DNA of 64,000 nt from Ferrovibrio sp. MS7 (lineage in GTDB: Bacteria > Pseudomonadota > Alphaproteobacteria > Ferrovibrionales > Ferrovibrionaceae), in NCBI RefSeq assembly GCF_038404985.1, contig NZ_JBBKBA010000003.1, positions 372,001-436,000 on the forward strand, given 5' to 3'. Position 1 is the first letter of the stretch; each line of letters begins with the position of its first letter. A program made the position numbers and the translations under genes. Below, one piece after another: positions 52,533-60,140 of this stretch. The notes under the pieces are model-generated. The model did not search any database and was not told where the DNA came from. It was given only the letters and a program-made list of their open reading frames with translations.

Positions 52533-53009
52533 ATGGCCGATACCGCCGCCCCCGCACCGAAGCCGCGCTACAATAAATGGCTCGCCATCGCCCTCACCGT
52601 CTCGGTGGCGCTCAATCTCGCCGCCATCGGCTGGGGTGCCAGCCGCTATTACAAGAGCCGTGAAATCGCCCGCGCGCCCTTCTCCCAGCTTGAGAAGCGC
52701 TTCAGCCGCCATCTGCCGGATGCGGCGGCGGCGGCTTTCCGCGCCGAGTTGGACAAAACCCGCCAGGCCGTCGGCCCGGTGGAATTCGGCCTGGTCCGCC
52801 GTGGCCTCGCCGCTGCCTTGGGCGCCGAACCCTTCGATGCCAAGGCGCTGAACGCCGCCATGGAGCAGCAGCGCCTGCGCATGGAACAGTTCCACCAGGG
52901 CATGCAGGCCGCCCTGCTCGCCGCTGCTCAGGCGATGACGCCCGAGGAACGCAAGCGCTATGCCGAGAAGCTCGCCCGCATGCCAAAGCATTGGGAAAAG
53001 GAAAAGTAA
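52533..53009 (+). CDS. Membrane-anchored periplasmic metal sensor (CnrX/ZraP-like)
   Basis: A 158-residue protein with an N-terminal anchor (WLAIALTVSVALNLAAIGWGAS) and a helical periplasmic domain of about 110 residues (FSQLEKRFSRHLPDAAAAAFRAELDK...LLAAAQAMTPEERKRYAEKL). This helical-hairpin pattern fits the periplasmic heavy-metal sensor family (CnrX, ZraP, CpxP relatives). ATG 52533 lies 5 bp after the anti-sigma gene. Position suggests it gates sigma release in response to a periplasmic signal. Conserved Cys/His metal ligands are few, so the signal may not be a metal. Confidence 0.65.
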   Translation: MADTAAPAPKPRYNKWLAIALTVSVALNLAAIGWGASRYYKSREIARAPFSQLEKRFSRHLPDAAAAAFRAELDKTRQAVGPVEFGLVRRGLAAALGAEPFDAKALNAAMEQQRLRMEQFHQGMQAALLAAAQAMTPEERKRYAEKLARMPKHWEKEK

Positions 53010-53041
53010 GTAATTTTCCAATACGTCCCAACCCCACAATG

Positions 53042-53071
53042 CGTCATGCCCGGGCTTGACCCGGGCATCTC
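53042..53071 (+). repeat. REP-like palindromic unit, copy 1
   Basis: 30 bp beginning CGTCATGCCCGGGCTTGACC; internally palindromic (CCCGGG/CCCGGG arms around CTTGA). Forms the first half of an inverted pair with copy 2. The same unit recurs at 62435-62464 and 62480-62509. Confidence 0.8.
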
Positions 53072-53085
53072 AGGCCGAATGGAGA

Positions 53086-53115
53086 GAGATGCGCGGATCA
53101 AGTCCGCGCATGACG
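53086..53115 (-). repeat. REP-like palindromic unit, copy 2 (inverted)
   Basis: Reverse orientation of the same unit: its complement begins CGTCATGCGCGGACTTGATC. The 14-bp spacer to copy 1 makes a head-facing pair, so the pair could fold into a large cruciform or hairpin. It lies after the sensor gene and before the divergent-looking leader of the DenD-like gene. The 30 bp are identical to copy 3. Confidence 0.8.
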
Positions 53116-53179
53116 ATTGCAGAGAATGGTTTTTCACCCCCCTCGACATTGTCAGTAGGCTTACGATCCGCTTAGATAG

Positions 53180-53210
53180 CCGCTCCAAATAAAAAGCCTT
53201 ATGGGAGCGG
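53180..53210 (+). promoter_or_regulatory. RBS-sequestering hairpin before the DenD-like gene
   Basis: CCGCTCC (53180-53186) pairs perfectly with GGAGCGG (53204-53210) across a 17-base AT-rich loop. The Shine-Dalgarno GGGAG (53203-53207) overlaps the right arm and ATG follows at 53213. Folding would mask the ribosome-binding site. A second hairpin of this sort lies at 5558-5603. Confidence 0.55.
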
Positions 53211-53212
53211 AC

Positions 53213-54211
53213 ATGTTGAATGTGGTGATCACCGGCGGCGCCGGCTTTATCGGCCAGGCCCTGACCAAGCAGCTTCTGCAGCGCGGCGAACTCACCGGCC
53301 CGAGCGGCAGCCCTCAGAAGATCAGCCGCATCACCCTGTTCGATAACGTCGCCCCGAATGATTTCGGCGACAGCCGCGTCACCACCATTGTTGGCGATAT
53401 CGGCGACCAGGCCGAAGTGCGCATGCTGATCGGCCAGGACACCCATTCGGTGTTCCACCTCGCCGCCGTGGTTTCGTCTGGCGCCGAAGCCGATTTCGAC
53501 CTCGGCTACCGCGTCAACCTGGCCGGTACGCGCAATGTGCTGGAAGCCTGCCGCAGCCTGGACGGCACGGCGCGCGTGATCTTCGCCTCCTCCGTCGCGG
53601 TCTATGGCGGCGCCCTGCCCGCCACCGTCACCGACAGCACGCCACAGCGCCCGACGACCTCCTACGGCGTGCAGAAGCTGATGGGCGAATTGATGGTCAA
53701 CGACTATACCCGCAAGGGCTATATCGATGGCCGCGCCGTGCGGCTGCCTACCATCATGATCCGCCCCGGCAAGCCGAACAAGGCCGCCTCGACCTGGGCC
53801 AGTTCCATCGTGCGCGAGCCGCTTTCCGGCGTCGATGCGATCTGCCCGGTGTCGCCGGAAAGCATGATGGTCTGCCTCTCGCCACGCCGCACCGTGGATG
53901 CCTTCATCCGCCTGCATGAACTGCCCGGCGAGGCGCTGGGCGTCGACCGCGCCATGCTGCTGAACGGCATCCCGGCCTCGGCCGGCGAGATCGCCGCCGC
54001 CATGGAGCGCAACACCGGCAACCGCAAGGTCGGCAAGATCATCTGGCAGCCGGACCCGCATATCCAGAAGATCGTCGATGGCTGGCCGCGTGCGCTGAGC
54101 AGCGACCGCGCGCGCAGTCTCGGTTTTTCGGTGGACCAGAATATCGATGAGATTGTACGCTTCTTCATCGAGGACGATCTGGACAACCAGATCAAGAGCC
54201 TAGCCTCCTAA
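53213..54211 (+). CDS. denD: NAD-dependent epimerase/dehydratase-family dehydrogenase (DenD/D-erythronate dehydrogenase-like)
   Basis: A 332-residue extended SDR. The dinucleotide motif is ITGGAGFIGQAL at the N-terminus, with the catalytic Tyr and Lys in TTSYGVQKLMGEL and Ser in IFASSVAVYGG. The sequence matches the DenD group (for example KPNKAASTWASSIVREPLSG and NTGNRKVGKI..QPD), whose known reaction is NAD-dependent oxidation of D-erythronate. ATG 53213 is chosen because GGGAG precedes it; ATG 53201 lacks a ribosome-binding site. It is followed by argE. The erythronate assignment is by similarity of memory. Confidence 0.75.
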   Translation: MLNVVITGGAGFIGQALTKQLLQRGELTGPSGSPQKISRITLFDNVAPNDFGDSRVTTIVGDIGDQAEVRMLIGQDTHSVFHLAAVVSSGAEADFDLGYRVNLAGTRNVLEACRSLDGTARVIFASSVAVYGGALPATVTDSTPQRPTTSYGVQKLMGELMVNDYTRKGYIDGRAVRLPTIMIRPGKPNKAASTWASSIVREPLSGVDAICPVSPESMMVCLSPRRTVDAFIRLHELPGEALGVDRAMLLNGIPASAGEIAAAMERNTGNRKVGKIIWQPDPHIQKIVDGWPRALSSDRARSLGFSVDQNIDEIVRFFIEDDLDNQIKSLAS

Positions 54212-54231
54212 GACAAAAACCAGAAAGCACC

Positions 54232-55419
54232 ATGAGCCGACCGAGCGATGCCTCCCTGGCGATGATCCGCCAGTTGATCGAAATGCCCACCGTGAGCCGG
54301 GATTCCAATCTCGACCTCATCCACTGGGTGCGCGATCACCTGAAGTCGCTCGGTGTCGCCTCCACCCTGGTGCATGACGCCAGCGGCAAGAAGGCGAACC
54401 TGTTCGCCACCATTGGCCCCACGGACGTGCCAGGCATCGTCCTTTCGGGCCATACCGACGTGGTGCCGATTGATGGCCAGGAATGGGATACCGACCCGTT
54501 CAAGCTGGTGGAGAAGGATGGCAAGCTATGGGGCCGTGGCACTTCGGACATGAAGTCCTTCGTCGCCATCGCGCTGGCCTATGCGCCGCATTTCCTGGCG
54601 CAAGACCTCAAGACGCCGATCCACTACGCCTTTACCTATGACGAGGAAGTCGGCTGCCTCGGCGCCAAGCAGCTCATGCCGGTGCTGGCGAAGATGCCGG
54701 TGAAGCCGGCCGCCTGCATCGTCGGCGAGCCGACCGAGATGCAGGTGATCGCGCAGCACAAGGGCAAGAAAAGCTGGCGCGTCGATTTCCGCGGCTTTGA
54801 ATGCCATTCCTCGCTGACGCATCAGGGCGTCAACGCCGTGGAAGCCGCTGCCGAGCTGATCGCCCATATCAAGTCGATTGCCCGGCGCAAACGCGACCAG
54901 GGTCCGTTCGATCCTGAATTCGCGCCGCCCTACACCTCGCTGCATACCGGCGTGGTGCATGGCGGCACGGCCCTGAACATCGTGCCGAAGGATTGCAGCT
55001 TCCTGTGGGAAATCCGCTATCTGCCGCAGGACGATGTGGATGCGCTGTATCAGGAAGTGGTGGATTTCGCCCGCACGCGGATTGAGCCGGAAATGAAGGC
55101 CGTGCAGCCCGATTGCGGCTGTTCTTTCCACCAGATTTCCGAGTTCCCGGGCCTCGCCACCGACGACCGCTCGCCGATTATTGAGCTTGGCAAGGCGCTG
55201 ACCGGCGCCAATCGGGTGCAGAAAGTGTCCTTCGGCACCGAGGCCGGCCTGTTCAGCCAGACCGATATCCCGACCATTGTCTGCGGCCCCGGCAATATCG
55301 AGCAGGCGCATAAGCCGAACGAATTCATCGAGTTGACGCAGCTAAAGCTGTGCGAGGAGTTCCTCGACCGCCTGCTGCCGCGCTTGCGCGAAGGCAAAAC
55401 CGGCTTGGCAGGCGTCTAA
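54232..55419 (+). CDS. argE: Acetylornithine deacetylase-type M20 peptidase
   Basis: A 395-residue M20 metalloenzyme that cleaves N-acetylornithine or related N-acyl amino acids. Metal ligands: HTDVVP (His, Asp), DEEVGCLG (Glu pair, catalytic base and ligand), GEPTEMQV (Glu) and the final His in IEQAHKPNEF. The dimerisation domain (GFECHSSLTHQGVNAVEAA) is ArgE-like. It follows the DenD-like gene by 20 bp. DapE and other M20 deacylases are alternatives. Confidence 0.85.
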   Translation: MSRPSDASLAMIRQLIEMPTVSRDSNLDLIHWVRDHLKSLGVASTLVHDASGKKANLFATIGPTDVPGIVLSGHTDVVPIDGQEWDTDPFKLVEKDGKLWGRGTSDMKSFVAIALAYAPHFLAQDLKTPIHYAFTYDEEVGCLGAKQLMPVLAKMPVKPAACIVGEPTEMQVIAQHKGKKSWRVDFRGFECHSSLTHQGVNAVEAAAELIAHIKSIARRKRDQGPFDPEFAPPYTSLHTGVVHGGTALNIVPKDCSFLWEIRYLPQDDVDALYQEVVDFARTRIEPEMKAVQPDCGCSFHQISEFPGLATDDRSPIIELGKALTGANRVQKVSFGTEAGLFSQTDIPTIVCGPGNIEQAHKPNEFIELTQLKLCEEFLDRLLPRLREGKTGLAGV

Positions 55420-55454
55420 ACAGCTTATTTCACGATAATGCCGCAATCTGGTCA

Positions 55455-55482
55455 TTGAATTTTTACAATCCAGGCCTACATT
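55455..55482 (+). promoter_or_regulatory. Candidate promoter of the structured RNA
   Basis: TTGAAT (55455-55460) and TACATT (55477-55482), 16-bp spacing, sigma-70-like. Transcription would begin near 55489, just before a GNRA-capped hairpin. The match is moderate, and read-through from argE is also possible. Confidence 0.4.
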
Positions 55483-55574
55483 ACTTATCAAGCCCAGCAG
55501 CAATGTTGGGTGGAGAAGGCACCGTCCGTAATGCAGGATGCAGTGGCCTGCCGGTGACACCTTCTCCCGCCCCC

Positions 55575-55594
55575 GGGCCTCCTAGCGGAGGCCC
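55575..55594 (+). terminator. Tandem terminator hairpin 1
   Basis: GGGCCTCC (55575-55582), TAGC loop, GGAGGCCC (55587-55594), followed only by TTATGATTC. A weak terminator by its U tract; the first of three similar hairpins. Confidence 0.5.
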
Positions 55595-55609
55595 TTATGA
55601 TTCCGGGCT

Positions 55610-55632
55610 GGCCTCCTAGCGGAGGCCTTTTT
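55610..55632 (+). terminator. Tandem terminator hairpin 2
   Basis: GGCCTCC (55610-55616), TAGC, GGAGGCC (55621-55627), then TTTTT (55628-55632) and GATTC. Strongest of the three tandem units; likely 3' end of the candidate RNA. Confidence 0.75.
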
Positions 55633-55641
55633 GATTCTGGC

Positions 55642-55665
55642 GGCCTCCCGACAGGGAGGCCTTTT
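55642..55665 (+). terminator. Tandem terminator hairpin 3
   Basis: GGCCTCCC (55642-55649), GACA loop, GGGAGGCC (55654-55661), then TTTT (55662-55665) and GATTC. It lies just downstream of the stop codon of the convergent hydrolase gene and repeats the same design as units 1 and 2. Confidence 0.65.
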
Positions 55666-55676
55666 GATTCCTCGGG

Positions 55677-57059
55677 CTACTTCTTTGCTGCTTTCACTGG
55701 CTTGAAGCGCTTTGCCACTTCGCGCGCGGCGGCCGCCTCCGATTGCAGGCGGAAGCCAGCGAATTGCACTTCCTTCACCCGGCCCCGGCCATCGCGGATA
55801 CGCCGTACGGCTTCACCATGATTGGCATAGCCGGCGGCCTCGATGCGGCCCTCGTCGCGGCTGCTCGGCACGATCTCGCTGGCATCCATCAGCGGATTGA
55901 GCCAGGCCGGGGTTGCCACCAGCACGCGGTTGCCCATCGGCAGCCAGTCGCCGGCGCCGAACAGAGTCCACCAGCGGCCACCCCAATCGGCGACGCGGCG
56001 GCTCGGCGCACCATGGCGAGCCCAGGCACGCAGCAGATGCGCGATGCCATCGGCCCAGGGGCCGGACAGGCCATCGCCGGCATTGGTCAGCACCGACACC
56101 GCCAGACCCGGCTCCGGCAACACGAAGCTGCGCGTCAGCGTGCCCTGGAAGCCGCCGTTATGGCCGTAGAGATCCCAATCCTGAATCTTGCCCGACATCA
56201 CGCCATAGCCGTAATGCTGCTCCAGCAGGCCCGTCGGGCGCCATTGCCGGCGCAGCATGGCGCGGCGGCTGGAGACCGACAGCAGGCTCCGCTTCGCCGC
56301 CGGATCTAGCTGCGAGAGGAAGCGCACGATATCGGCGGCGGTGCTGACAAAGCCGGTGGCCGGAGCCAGCGCATGGGTGGCATTGTCGCCCGGCACCACA
56401 TGGCGCAAACCTGCCGGTGCGATGGCGCTGTGGCCGCGCGCCAGGCGCCAGCCGCGCCAGCGCGGCGGGCAATCCGGCAGGGTTTCTGCCAGGCCGGCGG
56501 CGGCGATCACCTCGCGCTGCATCCAGGCGCCATAGCTCTCGCCCGTCACCTGCTCGATCACCAGGCCAAGCAGGCCGAAGCCGTGGTTGGAATATTTGAA
56601 CCGCGTACTGCCGGCCAGCACCGCCGGGCGCTTGAGGTCGGCGCGCAGTTCTTCCGCGTTCAGGAACGGCCGGCGGTCCAGCCATTGCCCGGCATCCCAG
56701 CCATCGCGGATCAGCCCGGCGCTGTGCGACAGCAATTCGGCCAGGGTCGCCTCGGCGATGCTCTTATGCAGGCCGGAAACATATTGGCCGGCGGTATCGT
56801 CGAGTTTCAGCTTGCCGCGCTCGCGCAGCAGCATGATGCCGGTCGCGGTGAAGCATTTGGAATGGGAAGCGACACGGAAACGGTGGCGCGTGGTCAGCGC
56901 CTCGCCGCTGGCCAGATCGGCATGGCCGAAGGCACCCTCCGCCACCAGCTTGCCGCGATGCGCGATGGCATAGGCGCAGCCCGGCTGGCGGTGCTGCCGC
57001 ATCTGGAAATCCAGCCAGCGCGGAATGTAATCCAGCGCCGGTTTGAGCCACTTTTCCAT
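55677..57059 (-). CDS. Beta-lactamase-family serine hydrolase (class C-like)
   Basis: A 460-residue penicillin-binding-protein-like hydrolase. SxxK motif SHSK (Ser65-Lys68), YxN motif YSN (Tyr156-Asn158), and an HNGGF segment (in place of KTG) are present. Such proteins include esterases, D-aminopeptidases and non-resistance homologues; the lack of a signal peptide argues against periplasmic beta-lactamase activity. The C-terminal domain has no known function. It is convergent with the RNA region and downstream of the enoyl-CoA hydratase gene by 15 bp. Confidence 0.8.
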   Translation of the reverse strand: MEKWLKPALDYIPRWLDFQMRQHRQPGCAYAIAHRGKLVAEGAFGHADLASGEALTTRHRFRVASHSKCFTATGIMLLRERGKLKLDDTAGQYVSGLHKSIAEATLAELLSHSAGLIRDGWDAGQWLDRRPFLNAEELRADLKRPAVLAGSTRFKYSNHGFGLLGLVIEQVTGESYGAWMQREVIAAAGLAETLPDCPPRWRGWRLARGHSAIAPAGLRHVVPGDNATHALAPATGFVSTAADIVRFLSQLDPAAKRSLLSVSSRRAMLRRQWRPTGLLEQHYGYGVMSGKIQDWDLYGHNGGFQGTLTRSFVLPEPGLAVSVLTNAGDGLSGPWADGIAHLLRAWARHGAPSRRVADWGGRWWTLFGAGDWLPMGNRVLVATPAWLNPLMDASEIVPSSRDEGRIEAAGYANHGEAVRRIRDGRGRVKEVQFAGFRLQSEAAAAREVAKRFKPVKAAKK

Positions 57060-57074
57060 GCTGCTTCCTGATCC

Positions 57075-57896
57075 TTAGTTACCGCTGAAATTCGGCGCGC
57101 GCTTTTCCATGAAATGCGCCACGCCTTCCTTGAAATCGGCACTCTTGAAACTGGCCAGCATCTCGGAATTGCCGATGGCGGTGGCCTCGCTGAGATTCTG
57201 GAATGCCGCCTCCCAGAGCTGGCGCTTCATCACCCGCATCGAGCGCGGCGACACCATGTCGGCCAGCTCGCGGGCATAGGCACGCACATCATCCTGCAAC
57301 GCCTCGGGTTTGCACAAGCGGTCCACCAGCCCGATGCGCAGCGCCTCTGCCGCATCCACCTTGCGCGCCGAAAGCATCAGGTCCATGGCCCGGCTGGGGC
57401 CGACCAGACGCGGCAGCAGCCAGGAAATGCCATGCTCGGCGATCAGGCCCCGGCGCGAGAAAGCCGTGGTGAACACGGCGGTATCAGCGGCGAAGCGCAT
57501 GTCGCAATACAGCGCCGCGATCAGGCCAAGGCCGGCGGCGGGGCCATTGATGGCGGCGATCACCGGCTTTGGCAGGGCCGGAAAATAGCTGTAGCGCATC
57601 TGGAAGTTCGGGTTAGCGGTGGCGTCGAAGGGTTCGCCGCCGACGGCGCCACCGCCCTTTCCACTATTGTCCTGCTGGATATTCGACAGCAGATCCATAT
57701 CCGCCCCGGCGCAGAAGCCCCTACCCGCCCCGGTCAGCACGATCACCCGCACGCCCGGATCTGCCGCCGCCAAGGCCATGGCGACACGGATTTCGCCCTC
57801 CATGGTGGCGGTCCAGGCATTCAGCTTGTCCGGCCGGTTCAGCGTTACCGTGGCGATGCGGTCGTGCACCTCGTAGAGGATATGCTCATAGGTCAT
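57075..57896 (-). CDS. Enoyl-CoA hydratase/isomerase-family protein
   Basis: A 273-residue crotonase. The N-terminal ILYEVHDRIATVTLNRPDKLNAW, oxyanion-hole AGRGFCAGADMDLL and AAINGPAAGLGLIAALYCDMRF are typical. Position 140-160 (AFSRRGLIAEHGISWLLPRLVG) places a Glu where a catalytic Glu is expected in hydratases. ATG 57896 with a GGAAGG site is chosen over 57959. No CoA ligase or thiolase neighbours; substrate unclear. Confidence 0.85.
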   Translation of the reverse strand: MTYEHILYEVHDRIATVTLNRPDKLNAWTATMEGEIRVAMALAAADPGVRVIVLTGAGRGFCAGADMDLLSNIQQDNSGKGGGAVGGEPFDATANPNFQMRYSYFPALPKPVIAAINGPAAGLGLIAALYCDMRFAADTAVFTTAFSRRGLIAEHGISWLLPRLVGPSRAMDLMLSARKVDAAEALRIGLVDRLCKPEALQDDVRAYARELADMVSPRSMRVMKRQLWEAAFQNLSEATAIGNSEMLASFKSADFKEGVAHFMEKRAPNFSGN

Positions 57897-58062
57897 GGCG
57901 TTTCCTTCCCTTGTCATGTGCCCAGCTTCCGCCTCAGTCCTCACGCGGGTCAAGCCCAAAAACCCGACAAATCGTCATTATCCCATGGGAATCAAAGAGT
58001 TGCGGAAGGACGGGGCAGACGTCCCGCCGGGTGGCGCATAGCTGCCCTGCCGAACTCTTCTG

Positions 58063-58091
58063 TTGCGCCGTTTTGTGCGCCGCACTATAAA
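58063..58091 (+). promoter_or_regulatory. typA promoter
   Basis: TTGCGC (58063-58068) and TATAAA (58086-58091) are 17 bp apart, about 80 bp before the typA start. Reasonable sigma-70 match in a 274-bp region divergent from the enoyl-CoA hydratase gene. Confidence 0.55.
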
Positions 58092-58170
58092 CCCCGCAAC
58101 CAGCCGCAACCTTAGAGGAATCGCGCCCGGCCGCCTTTACCAAGGTCGACCGGGCCTTTCGTTCAAGCCC

Positions 58171-59994
58171 ATGGAAATTCGCAATATCGCCATCATCGCC
58201 CACGTTGACCACGGCAAGACCACCCTGGTCGACGCCCTTCTGCGCCAGTCCGGCTCGTTCCGCGAGAACCAGCAGGTGGCCGAGCGCGTGATGGACTCCA
58301 ACGACCTCGAGCGCGAGCGCGGCATCACCATCCTGGCCAAGTGCACCTCGGTGGAATGGCACGGCACCCGCGTCAACATCGTCGATACCCCCGGCCACGC
58401 CGATTTCGGCGGCGAAGTTGAGCGCATCCTCTCCATGGTGGATGGCGTGGTGCTGCTGGTGGACGCCGCAGAAGGCCCGCTGCCGCAGACCAAGTTCGTG
58501 CTTGGCAAGGCACTCGGCCTCGGCATGCGCCCGATCGTGGTGATCAACAAGGTCGACCGCTCTGACGCCCGCCCGGTCGAAGTCCATTCCGAAGTGTTCG
58601 ATCTCTTCGCCGCCCTGGACGCCAGCGAAGAACAACTCGACTTCCCCTGCATGTTCGCCTCGGGCCGCTCCGGCTGGGCCGATGACAGCCTGGAAGGCCC
58701 GCGCAAGGACCTCGCCCCGCTGTTTGACCTGGTGGTGCGCCATGTGCCGGCACCGACCGTGGAGAAGGATGCGCCGTTCCGCATGCTGGTCACCACGCTG
58801 GAAGCCGATCCGTATCTCGGCCGCATCCTCACCGGCCGCATCCATTCCGGCGTGCTGAAGGTGAATAGCCCAATCCACTCGCTGCGCCGCGATGGCAGCG
58901 AAATCGAGCAGGGCCGCGTCACCAAGCTGCTGGCCTTCCGCGGCATCGAACGCGTGCCGGTGGAAGAAGCCGAAGCCGGTGATATCGTGGCGATTGCCGG
59001 CCTCACCACCACAACGGTGGCCGATACCATCTGCGAACTGGCCGTATCCGATCCTGTGCCGGCCAACCCGATTGATCCGCCGACCCTGGCGATGACCTTC
59101 TCGGTCAACAATTCGCCCTTCGCCGGCAAGGAGGGCTCCAAGGTGCAGAGCCGCGTGATCCGCACCCGCCTGATGCGCGAAGCCGAGGGCAATGTGGCGA
59201 TCCGCGTGCGCGAGAGCGACGACAAGGATGCCTTCGAAGTCGCCGGCCGTGGCGAATTGCAGCTCGGCGTGCTGGTGGAAACCATGCGCCGCGAGGGCTT
59301 CGAGCTTTCGATCAGCCGTCCGCGCGTGCTGTTCCAGCAGGATGAGGACGGCAAGCTGCTGGAGCCGATCGAGGAAGTGCATATCGACGTGGATGATGCC
59401 TTTACCGGCATCGTCGTGGAGAAGATGAGCCTGCGCAAGGCCGAGCTGCGCGACATGCGCCCGTCGGGCGGCGGCAAGACCCGCATCACCTTCCATGCCC
59501 CGTCGCGCGGCCTGATCGGCTACCACGGTGAATTCCTCACCGATACGCGCGGCACCGGCATCATGAACAAGCTGTTCCACAGCTATGGCCCGCATCGCGG
59601 CGCCATCCCGGGCCGCCGCAACGGCGTGCTGATCGCCAATGGCACCGGTGAAACCACGCTCTACGCGCTGAACTTCATCGAAGAGCGCGGCGTGCTGTTC
59701 GTCGATCCGGGCGTGGCCGTGTATGAAGGCATGATCATTGGCGAGCACAGCCGCGACAATGATCTTGACGTCAACCCGATGAAGGCAAAACAGCTCACCA
59801 ACATCCGCGCTGCGGGCAAGGATGAGCAGGTGCGCCTTACCCCGCCGCGCAAGATGACCCTGGAGCAGGCCATCGCCTACATCGCCGATGACGAACTGGT
59901 GGAAGTGACGCCGAAGAGCATCCGCATCCGCAAGAAGATGCTGGACCCGAATGACCGCAAGAAGGCCCAGCGCCAGGCCGAAAACGCCGCGTAA
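58171..59994 (+). CDS. typA: Ribosome-associated GTPase TypA/BipA
   Basis: A 607-residue translational GTPase that associates with ribosomes during stress and cold and aids 50S maturation. G1 AHVDHGKTT (residues 9-17), G2 ERERGITI, G3 DTPGHADFGG, G4 NKVDR. EF-G-like domains III and V and a C-terminal domain (LEQAIAYIADDELVEVTPKSIRIRKK) complete the TypA layout. ATG 58171 gives the normal MEIRNIAIIAHV start; in-frame ATG at 58063 would add a tail over the promoter. Confidence 0.95.
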   Translation: MEIRNIAIIAHVDHGKTTLVDALLRQSGSFRENQQVAERVMDSNDLERERGITILAKCTSVEWHGTRVNIVDTPGHADFGGEVERILSMVDGVVLLVDAAEGPLPQTKFVLGKALGLGMRPIVVINKVDRSDARPVEVHSEVFDLFAALDASEEQLDFPCMFASGRSGWADDSLEGPRKDLAPLFDLVVRHVPAPTVEKDAPFRMLVTTLEADPYLGRILTGRIHSGVLKVNSPIHSLRRDGSEIEQGRVTKLLAFRGIERVPVEEAEAGDIVAIAGLTTTTVADTICELAVSDPVPANPIDPPTLAMTFSVNNSPFAGKEGSKVQSRVIRTRLMREAEGNVAIRVRESDDKDAFEVAGRGELQLGVLVETMRREGFELSISRPRVLFQQDEDGKLLEPIEEVHIDVDDAFTGIVVEKMSLRKAELRDMRPSGGGKTRITFHAPSRGLIGYHGEFLTDTRGTGIMNKLFHSYGPHRGAIPGRRNGVLIANGTGETTLYALNFIEERGVLFVDPGVAVYEGMIIGEHSRDNDLDVNPMKAKQLTNIRAAGKDEQVRLTPPRKMTLEQAIAYIADDELVEVTPKSIRIRKKMLDPNDRKKAQRQAENAA

Positions 59995-60005
59995 GCCAGC
60001 CACCG

Positions 60006-60026
60006 CCGCCAGACATGATCTGGCGG
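60006..60026 (+). repeat. Hairpin after typA
   Basis: CCGCCAGA (60006-60013), CATGA, TCTGGCGG (60019-60026): perfect 8-bp stem 11 bases after the typA stop, without a U tract. May protect the mRNA end upstream of the terminator. Confidence 0.6.
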
Positions 60027-60046
60027 TGACAATGGTCACAGCGACA

Positions 60047-60072
60047 GGCCGGGCCACAAGCCCGGCCTTTTT
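60047..60072 (+). terminator. Rho-independent terminator of typA
   Basis: GGCCGGGC (60047-60054) and GCCCGGCC (60060-60067) with a CACAA loop, followed by TTTTT (60068-60072). Strong intrinsic terminator. Confidence 0.9.
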
Positions 60073-60140
60073 GCTGCCGCTTTCCTATTGCGGTTGATCA
60101 GCTTATCATCGCCGGGTCTCGTTCGCGGAATGAACCAATA

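Larger units (their letters stand above)
55489..55632 (+). ncRNA. Candidate structured small RNA
   Basis: Between argE and the convergent hydrolase gene, a plus-strand transcript from about 55489 would contain: a 7-bp hairpin closing a GCAA tetraloop (CCCAGCA 55493-55499 with TGTTGGG 55504-55510); a long coaxial stem (GGAGAAGG 55512-55519 with CCTTCTCC 55560-55567, then CACCG 55520-55524 with CGGTG 55552-55556, then GCAGG 55533-55537 with CCTGC 55547-55551, with bulges ACA and TCCGTAAT); then terminator hairpins. I recognise none of the common RNA families; SRP, 6S and riboswitch core motifs are absent. Exact ends are inferred. Confidence 0.5.

Noticed and set aside
55489-55632. The structured RNA as signal recognition particle RNA or a known riboswitch
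   Set aside because: It lacks the GGUCCGGAAGGAAGCAGCC-type SRP core and the consensus cores of the TPP, cobalamin, glycine, FMN, SAM and c-di-GMP riboswitches that I know. No same-strand gene follows it, so a cis riboswitch is unlikely.
55570-55670. The three GGCCTCC units as a CRISPR array
   Set aside because: The repeats are hairpins with U tracts, the spacers are only a few bases and themselves similar, and no cas genes are present.
57985-58041. Short 18-codon frame in the region before typA
   Set aside because: No ribosome-binding site, and it lies upstream of the likely typA promoter. It is probably chance.
57934-60057. Open frame of about 700 codons on the strand opposite typA
   Set aside because: It is the antisense shadow of a GC-rich gene. 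typA has clear motifs across its full length, and the reverse frame has no recognisable domain.
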